A DNA stretch of 64,000 nucleotides from NCBI RefSeq assembly GCF_902362185.1, contig NC_044502.1, forward strand, positions 11,155,022 through 11,219,021, given 5' to 3'. Both the position numbers and the translations under genes were made by a program. Below are positions 50,279 through 64,000 of this stretch, one piece after another; the first letter of the stretch is position 1; the number at the start of each line of letters is the position of its first letter. The DNA comes from Chanos chanos. Its lineage: Eukaryota; Chordata; Actinopteri; Gonorynchiformes; Chanidae. A model generated the notes under the pieces. It had not been told where the DNA came from, made no database searches, and saw only the letters and a list, made by a program, of their open reading frames with translations.

Positions 50279-50316
50279 CCTCTAATCTCCGTGTGCGACC
50301 TGAGTGTGATTAGAGG
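50279..50316. promoter_or_regulatory. Inverted pair of TAATC homeodomain-type sites upstream of tbx19
   Basis: CCTCTAATC at 50279-50287 and its exact reverse complement GATTAGAGG at 50308-50316 face each other 20 bases apart. TAATC is the core bound by K50 homeodomains such as Pitx and Otx. The pair lies 1.5 kb upstream of the tbx19 start codon in a GC-richer patch. Function is inferred only. Confidence 0.3.
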
Positions 50317-51819
50317 ACTAGCCGCGGCAGCTGCGTGCACCTCAGTCCGCGCCGTCATAACTGAACCGCGGACCGATCAGGTTTCCCCCACTCCCCATCC
50401 GGAACATAGAACATCCCGTGCGCCTTTTGCTTCAGGTGGTGTAGATAATATAAACGCTTTCTGAACGTATGTCCTGATTTACTGTGCCATTAGACTCCAC
50501 GATGAAAAAGAACTTCGTGTGGTGTTCCAATAATATTTTAGGCTGGTCAAAACATTTTGCCGATGTCGCTACGTTGGGAGAATTTTAAAAAAAAAAAAGC
50601 GCTCGCGCGCTTTCATCTGTTTGCTTACGCTGTCAACATAAATTAACTATGTATAAACGAATTTCACAACTGGCCAACATGATTGATTAAAATGTTGTAA
50701 CTTACCATTTGAGTCATAGGTTTAAAACTGTTTTGGAATAAAGTTACATGTTTGCGTAGTGATTCGTTCAAGGGAGCTTTTAAACTAATCAAGAACTGAT
50801 ACAGAGTAGCCTACTTCACCGGCCTACTAATTCCAGTGAATTGAGAGCTCCTTTGAAGTTAGTCTAATGTATCTGAAGGGTCCTCTCGCATACCTCCTGG
50901 ATATTTTCTCCCTCTGTGCCGCTAGCAATGCGAGTGGGAACAAAGTCTCAAAAACAAAGTCCTTTTATTTATCCTGGCTTTCGTTAAATTAATTAACAGG
51001 TGCTAAATAGCAGCATCAGGCACATGTTATGTACAAGAACACAGCAGATGAAGCTGGCTTCTCCATGACGCTATCCAGAGTTCTGAAAATAAGGCTGGAC
51101 GCCATTTTACCAGCAAAAGTGAAATATCGTGTGGCAACAGGTTATAACTTGAAACGTGATGCTAGACCCCCTGGTAAGCAGCGACTCGCTGTCCATTTTC
51201 ACTACTTAACTTAAATCTATATTATTCCAATTTTATCTTTACACCAGTATTTACGAAGATTACCGAATTCTGAAGCGACTGCTGAAAATCAACTTTCTGA
51301 GAGGAGCTGTTTATACACAAGAAGACACAGTGAAGAATGGACAGACATTAATTGAATTAGTAGCCTATTCAATTTACACTCACAAGAAGTAGCTCTAACC
51401 AGCAGTTGCATAGCCATTCAAATGTAATAAATTAAACGACACAAATATACTATACGTTATATATATTTTAGAATAATATTTCATATTCAGTTTCATTTTA
51501 TTTGAGAAAATAAATGAGGGCATCATAAAACCTCTTGCAGTCAGCGCAAACCCACGTGATAGAAGATCGCGTCTGCCCACCTGTACATGGGAATAGGTGG
51601 GCTTAAAGCCTAATGGCTGTGATCTACAATGTTTAGTAAGACCGGACAGCGCAGACAGATCATGCATTTGCACATTTGATTGGTTTAAGACACCACAACA
51701 GTAATGTCCGTGAACTTTGACATATTTTCACCGATTTCAGTTTGACTTGGAAGTATTTTTTTCTGATATTTTTTTTCCCCTGAAATTTCTTAGCAAAACT
51801 CTTGAAGTCACCTGACTTG

Positions 51820-57991
<6,172 letters not shown>

Positions 57992-58334
57992 GTATTTTGA
58001 CAAAGTCTTTAATTCACCTGTCTGTGGGTATAGTATCCAAGTCTTCTGTTTCCTTAATGTGTCAGCACAGTGCAGGTAATATCTGGTCATTTGTGCAAAA
58101 CTCAAAAAAAAAGGGGGATATTCTCTGATGTGACTTTTGCCCATAAATCCTATTAGAAAAATGTAAAAACAGACAATATCTGCAATAGTCTGACTTTTAA
58201 GTAAGTAAGTCATAACAGGAATGCAGGACTGAGTTTGGTGTTGCTGTATAATTTCCATGTTATTGATATATATGTTGAATTTGTTATGGCCTACGTTATT
58301 GTGTTAGAGTGTCAAATATTCTGGTGGAGAATTT

Positions 58335-58340
58335 AATAAA
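58335..58340 (+). terminator. Polyadenylation signal, tbx19
   Basis: AATAAA about 345 bases after the tbx19 stop codon, followed by a T/G-rich stretch. A second AATAAATAAA lies at 58546-58555. Confidence 0.5.
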
Positions 58341-59548
58341 ATGCTGCTGTATCTTAAGTTTCAAATTAGATATGTGAAATTAAACATATGCATCGAACCT
58401 GATAAAGGGGGGAAAAAAGTAAAACCACGTGCTTTTTCTTTGGCCTATTCATGTTACCACTTAATGTGAAAATATGTTCAACACTTATGGCATTGAGAAA
58501 CTGTGAATATACTGTCTTGGTTTATGGTTCATAGCACTTTGTTAAAATAAATAAATGTTGAATGTAAAAGAAAAAATATTATTTGTCAATATTAATGAAT
58601 GTCTGATCTTATTACCACAAATACTGAACATGTACATTATACCATAAATGTATGATGTACATGAAATTTCACTTTTAAGACAAGTGAAAACCTAACAACA
58701 ACTTAAATTTAAAAGCCGACAACACTGAACATGAAAATACAATGGGAAGCTCTGGATCTGGCAGAATTTTCAAGACCTGTTTATGCTGAAATCACAAGAT
58801 CCTTAGCTTTCAAAGCCACATTCAACAAGTATGTGACAATGGAAAAGGAATCTTAGAAACATGGTAATGGTCGTGGTATTCTAATACATTTCTTAGGTGT
58901 CAAAATCAACCATTTTATGGTGCATTCTTAATTTTATTAAATATGTAGCTTGGGATGGATGTTACATGACTACTGGAGGTCTGGAGGACATGACTACTTT
59001 ACAAATCTGAATATAAAACAATGTCTGATTTTGGACAAACAGAGAAATTTACTGGAAAGTTGGGCAGTTTGAGCCGAACTGAAACTCTCATTTAGCCATT
59101 AGGCTCTAGTGTAATTGGTCGTTTTAGTTATCCAATTAAATCCCATTCTGCCGCTCTCCTGCATGGCAGATCCTTGGCAGTCACAGTGTTCACACATTTG
59201 CTCAGCACTTTAACAACCCAGCCAGCACGCACACACACGTACACACACACACACACAAAATGAAGCCTTATTTTTCTCCTGCCATAAAATACTGCATAAA
59301 GAGATAGCCAATTATTCCTCCATCATATTCCGCCCCCCCTCTTGAAAATGTTATTTTAATCACGCCAGTGGAGTGGACCACTCTGTTGTTTTCACATGTA
59401 TGTAATGAAATAATGAGGAGCGCTCTGTGAATGGGACCCTGGCACGAGGTGGGCACATCCTGGGAACAAGCAAAAGCACACTCCCTCTCTTCAGCCAGAC
59501 AGAGCCGAGTTCCTGCACTCAATTACTCACCACTGAGAAAGGCAGAAG

Positions 59549-59550
<2 letters not shown>

Positions 59551-59625
<75 letters not shown>
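59551..59625. repeat. (GT)n-(GA)n compound microsatellite
   Basis: GT repeat running directly into a GA repeat. Confidence 0.95.
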
Positions 59626-59627
<2 letters not shown>

Positions 59628-59789
59628 GGTGAAAAGGCTGTGTTCTCTGTGAATCCAGCCCCTTTTCATTACCCACTAAAGTGAGTCTCCATTTATTTTT
59701 TTTCTCTTTTGTCATTCTTCTGCAATGACTCCATTTTCTTTCGGTCGCAAATTAGCTTCTACTGAGCAAAGGTAACTAAGACTTTCAAA

Positions 59790-59795
59790 TTTATT
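59790..59795 (-). terminator. Candidate polyadenylation signal, iqcb1
   Basis: TTTATT on the plus strand reads AATAAA on the minus strand, 425 bases past the iqcb1 stop codon. A second copy lies at 59692-59697. Confidence 0.35.
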
Positions 59796-60219
59796 TGAGG
59801 TAAAACAACGTCTCACTGAAAAACTGTTCCACAGTCAATTTGCAAGCCAATTTGGTTTGATTCCATCATTGTGTTGTGGTGTTTGTATTTGTTTAGTTGT
59901 GGTATTTACTGTCAGTTGTATTGACCAAAAAATGTATATAAGTACAGTGATCTCTAAAACAGCATTCTTTCAACCAAACATTAATCTGGGAAAATTATAT
60001 TAATCTTAATATAAAGTAATACAAAAGTGCCATAAATACAAATAAATACGAATATAAATACAAAACTTAATAATGTCCATCAACAGCAACCAACAATATT
60101 ACAACTGCTTTACAGTTGTAGATTTAAAGATTTACAGCCCAGTCCTCTGTCAAAAGAAAAGTAAGCTATTCATTCTCAATTTTGAATAGATACTTAAAAT
60201 TTAAAGGATACGGCCAATG

Positions 60220-63200
60220 TTAACAGCTACCACCTTGGTACAGTGTTTCAAACTCCATTTCGTACTCTGCTTTCGGGAGGGGCTCTGAGTCACCAAACTC
60301 ACTTCCCAGCATCCTCCACCAGGGAAGGCGGGTGCTTTGGACCATGCTGTTGTGAGATTGTTTGGCCCGAGCCGCGACCGGGGCCGACCTGCTCAAGAAA
60401 AGGTTTGAGTCTTGTTCTGTGGCATCCTTCAGAGAGGGCGCATCTAAGAGAACAAATACACAGAGAGATAGTGAGACACCTACTGGTGCGGAGGAATTCC
60501 TGCACGTCAGCTCTGTACACTGTCACTGACGCTGACAGCGTAACAGAGCAACCTAAATCATATATTGGTTATTCTTGAAGGATCTGGTTTCTTACTGAGT
60601 AGGAGCTCCATGTCAGTGTTGATTTGGGCCAGCAGGGCCTGTCTGTGCTGTTCCTCTCTCTGCTTAGAGGTTCTGGTCAGAAGGTGTTGTTGTAGCAGGT
60701 TCTGGGCACGCTGATGAAGCTCCATAGTGCCTTCCACTGACACAACAGTAGACTGAACACAGCAGATTTTACAGGAGCATTACTGACCTCAGAACAGCAA
60801 ACACACAACTCTAAAGCCCTCAAAGACCAATACATCAGTTGTGAGAGTACAAATAGTGCTTGTTTAGCTTAGAAAAGATCATACCACAGTGTCTGTGTGT
60901 TTAACCTTATTGTGCCCTGGGAACAAATGAGGGTGAACGTCTCAGATTTTCATTTAAGCTGCTCTACTTTCTGCACTCTGTGACTTCATTTTTCACTTTA
61001 ATTGCCCTGGGGGCAATTCATAGACAATGCTGAAGGTCCCTGTTTGACTTTTTATTGGCTGAGAAGCACGTTTATTAGTTTTAAGCTTATCGAGACCAGC
61101 GATCTCTTGATGAAAGAGTAAACGGTGTGGTTCAGACATAGTCGTTTTTCTGTACTGGCTTACTGGATGGAGGGCAATATATTCCTCCACCTGTCTCCTC
61201 AGTTCTGCTCTCCTGGCATCAGTCAGGCCTTTGGGTCCTTTCCACGGTGCTGGAACATTCCTCTGAGCTCTCCGCCACTTCAGGAAACGTAGAGTCTACA
61301 AAACACCGCATATTCAACGTATAAAAGTACACTCACTCGAACATACCTCTAGAGCACAACATGAAATCACGTGACTGATTATTCATCTAGACAAGTCCAA
61401 CTCACAGCTCTTTGTAAAGTGACTGCAGCCTTGTGTTGTTTCAAGATGTATTTACGCTGTTGGAAGTTTCGTCTCTCTCTGTGTCCTCTCCACACCCTCT
61501 GAATCAGCAGAGCTGCCCTGTTCTCCACCTCCCCCAGGTAACGCTCTATCTGAGCTGAGAGACACATACACACACTTACATCCCTCTGGAACAAAGACGG
61601 CGTTCAGACAGACACATGTATCGCCCTTGGCAAAGCTCTAACCAACTTTCTGAGAAACTCTATCACACAGGGATGAATCATTACGGCACGCAGTGGGAAT
61701 TCTTTCACTCTCTTACACTCTTACTCTCTCCTTTCTACATTGATCTCCCTCACTTTTCCCCACATGTGTGACTGTGTCTTTCGGTTACCCGCCGGTAATA
61801 TTTCCAATAGGTGGAGCTGACGCTGGCGGAACAGACGGATGGCTCTCTGTCTGCGCAGGCGCACTTCATATCGCAGTTCCTCTTCTATTCTCCTTCTCTC
61901 TGTTTGCTCCTGCTGCTGTCGCCTTTTCTCTCTACAATACGCGCACACGTACACGTACACGCACACGCACACACACATGCACACATGCACACGCACACAC
62001 ACACACACATGCACACATATTTTTTTTCGATAAATTTCCTGAAAATGTGACATGTTTATGAACATTTCACCTATCACACAATCAATATTTTTAAAAATCT
62101 CTGTTAAAACTGTCTGTTGGAATGGATTTACCTGAAGCTGCGCTGAATCGCACTGACAGCTCTGGGTAGTCTCTTCATCCTCTTCCTGGTCTGATATGCT
62201 TTCCAAGCTGCTTGAATTACACACGCGGCTTTTACTCGCTCTTCAGATGAACCCTACGTTACATAAAATGTTCTTGTCACCGGTACTTAACTGTTTCTCA
62301 AAAACCGAACTGGTCTCGCTGTCGTGCCAGGCCTCGCTGCGGGAGCCAATTTCCGGCACCGTTGTATTTGAGCCCCTGTGCCCATCTACGTCTCTCTCTA
62401 ACACCTCACTTTCACATACCTGATGGTCCCTACCTTGCGTTTCTGGAGAATTTGGAAGGACCAGTCATTGTCAAACCAGAGGAAATCAGAGGAGTTATGC
62501 AACATGTGACTCAACGTGAGCGTCATATTTTTCATCACTGTTCATCTGCCTACCACCGCTGACACCTGCTTATATGGTACTTACAAGAACATTCCCCAAA
62601 ATCCTCCAAAACAATGTGCTAAAAAAGAAAATCTGACAGCCCCGTATCTTTGACAGTCTGTTTGACATGGCAAACTATCCTTTAAAAAGATTTTAAATAT
62701 CCTTTTATCCTTTATCAGCTTTGGGTGCAGTAGATAAAGTAATGTGAGGAAACACTGCTCATATGTGTCTACTTTTAACAGCTACGTTGCTACACTTAGC
62801 CAAACTGATGCTTGTTTTCATACAGCTATGCTCAAAATAATTATCCATTTTGATTTTTAAACCCCACATAATACAGTGAATAACCTATTCTAAATTTACA
62901 AATCAAGAAATTGCACAACTCTTAAGGCATGACTACATGATCAAACAACACTTAGGTAAAAGACTGATTATACGGTTTGGGGGCTCAGAGAATGCAGAAT
63001 ATATTCAATATTTAAAGTGAGGGTGCTGCTTTCGTGACAATAACGTCAAATGCTACTGACCTGAAAGTTTTCTTCTTTCAGCAGTCCTGATTGGAGGAGG
63101 CCGAGCAGTCGGTCCAAAGCCGCATCAAAACCTTTGCCACTCCAGTCTTTCCTCACCAAGTTATCCAGACCTGTAATACAAATCCCCTACATTCCAGTTC

Positions 63201-63976
63201 GAGATAATCCCCCCTATATTTACACACTCCGTTACACACACACCATTACCAGAGTACTTTAGATGTTATTTATGACACTTTTGACCTCATAGGATTCAAA
63301 AGAGTAATATCAATGTGTCTTTGCTGTTGCTAACGCAAAGCAGAGAGCTTTACCTTTATAGTTCCTGAGGATGAACGGAACAGCGAGGGTATGGTGATTT
63401 ATGATAAGCAGTAAGGTTTTTACTGCCGTACCGCCTATAACAGGATTTGAGCTGCTGGCCATTTTATACACGATATCATCCATAATGCTCCTTAGGGCTT
63501 CACTCCCCATTTCAGATATCGCTGCACTGTACCGGGGGGGGGGGGGGGCAGAAAGACAGAGAGAGAGAGAGGAAGAAAGGGTATGTCTGTACATTTTCAT
63601 TTTCGCAGCGTGAATTTAAAAATGTAAAAACTAGGGTGAAAAGAGTGATAAAGACTAACGCCGCTGTACCTGTTTGCTCTCAGTACGTCATGCCATGTCA
63701 GCAGAGTTACTTTACAAATCTCATCATCTTCACACATCTGCACACTCTCATAGTGCTTAGATCCAAGAACTGTGGAGAAAAACAGGCTTGGGGCTTTCAT
63801 AATCATTTTTTCATCAGAGAGAGTAATTTAATTTAGATGTATTTTATAAGAGGACAAAAAAAACCCCACAAATCTCTCATACCACGAGGAATTAAATGAC
63901 TGTAAACCCTCAGGAGCCAGCCAATGGAATCAAAGACTTTTCTGAAGAGCCGAAGCATCTCATTTGGTCCTTTGTC
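60220..63976 (-). CDS. iqcb1: IQCB1 / nephrocystin-5, C-terminal part (5' end outside window)
   Basis: IQCB1 (NPHP5) is a calmodulin-binding protein of the ciliary base that works with CEP290; human loss causes Senior-Loken syndrome. Ten exons on the minus strand: 63976-63883, 63769-63670, 63526-63354, 63170-63061, 62253-62132, 61931-61789, 61554-61406, 61295-61164, 60752-60596, 60443-60220. They encode 467 residues and the stop; about 130 N-terminal residues expected from human (598 aa) lie past the right edge. An alpha-helical N-terminal part (MLRLFRKVFDSIGWLLRVY, MDDIVYKMASSSNPVIGG) precedes IQ motifs AACVIQAAWKAYQTRKRMK and AALLIQRVWRGHRERRNF with a charged coiled-coil region between them. 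The C-terminal part, where CEP290 binding has been mapped, reads EQHRQALLAQINTDMELLL and LFLSRSAPVAARAKQ. All phases agree. Confidence 0.96.
61940..62012. repeat. (CA)n-rich microsatellite in an iqcb1 intron
   Basis: Interrupted ACACGC/ACACAT repeat immediately beside the acceptor of the exon ending at 61931. Confidence 0.9.
62270..62560. other. Coding-like stretch of unknown origin inside an iqcb1 intron
   Basis: On the minus strand, 62420-62275 is open and reads like protein (VLERDVDGHRGSNTTVPEIG, SEAWHDSETSSVFEKQ); just upstream another minus frame reads SSDFLWFDNDWSFQILQKRK. The two are in different frames with no room for an intron. On the plus strand a frame also reads GPVIVKPEEIRGVMQHV. 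I recognise no family. It may be a decayed gene fragment, a lineage-specific exon, or chance. Confidence 0.25.
63533..63549. repeat. Poly-G run in an iqcb1 intron
   Basis: About 17 G on the plus strand, four bases beyond the acceptor AG of the exon ending at 63526; read on the transcribed strand it is a C-tract serving as the polypyrimidine stretch. Confidence 0.85.
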
Positions 63977-64000
63977 CTGTTGGAGAGAAAGGAACATTTG

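Larger units (their letters stand above)
48427..51819. other. sft2d2 3' region and tbx19 upstream region
   Basis: Candidate sft2d2 poly-A signals are AATAAA at 49706-49711, 49846-49851 and 49926-49931. A compound repeat sits at 49966-50097. From about 50250 the sequence becomes GC-richer and is likely the tbx19 promoter region. No further coding exon was recognised; small frames near 50258 and 51029 match nothing known. Confidence 0.45.
58560..60219. other. Intergenic DNA between convergent tbx19 and iqcb1
   Basis: No coding frame recognised. A non-repetitive block at about 59030-59520 has balanced composition (TAATTGG, CCAATTAAATCCC) and could be regulatory. Reverse-strand poly-A signals for iqcb1 (TTTATT on the plus strand) lie at 59790-59795 and 59692-59697. 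Confidence 0.4.

Noticed and set aside
60752-61164. The border TGTCAG|TGGAAG (60736) as the iqcb1 acceptor.
   Set aside because: It breaks the frame with the preceding exon. The acceptor 16 bases further upstream (exon start 60752) keeps phase and adds STVVSVEG, matching the family.

Overview
This is vertebrate nuclear DNA, almost certainly from a teleost fish. The genes are split by short introns (about 70 bp to 3 kb) with consensus GT-AG splice sites. (GT)n, (CT)n and (GATA)n tracts are very dense. The six protein genes that can be named resemble vertebrate orthologues from end to end. All exon borders below were set by hand from reading frame, splice consensus and remembered human proteins; every junction keeps frame.

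Layout. 1-17.6 kb: no gene recognised; microsatellites separated by blocks of complex sequence that look like regulatory DNA. 17.6-19.15 kb: a decayed Tc1-like DNA transposon. 21.06-28.90 kb (+): vps16, complete, 24 coding exons, 835 aa. 30.58-32.66 kb (+): rgn (regucalcin), complete, 6 exons, 296 aa. 34.7-35.8 kb (+): a broken tandem relative of the next gene. 36.87-39.08 kb (+): a plcxd1-type PI-PLC X-domain gene, 6 exons, 321 aa. 41.09-43.84 kb (+): a small RING-H2 protein gene, 4 exons, 213 aa. 45.28-48.43 kb (+): sft2d2, 8 exons, 161 aa. 51.82-57.99 kb (+): tbx19, 8 exons, 435 aa. 60.22-63.98 kb (-): the C-terminal ten exons of iqcb1 (nphp5), whose 5' end lies past the right edge. tbx19 and iqcb1 converge tail to tail.

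The genes do not form a pathway. vps16 (HOPS/CORVET tethering) and sft2d2 (Golgi/endosome traffic) are both membrane-traffic genes. The sft2d2-tbx19 pair is also adjacent in human 1q24, so it is an old linkage.

I found no new multi-gene system. The points most worth a second look are two U12-type introns in vps16, one of which seems to end in GG; an unannotated plcxd1-like pseudogene; a perfect 48-bp-arm palindrome downstream of rgn; and a RING-H2 gene whose N-terminal part recalls LNP1.
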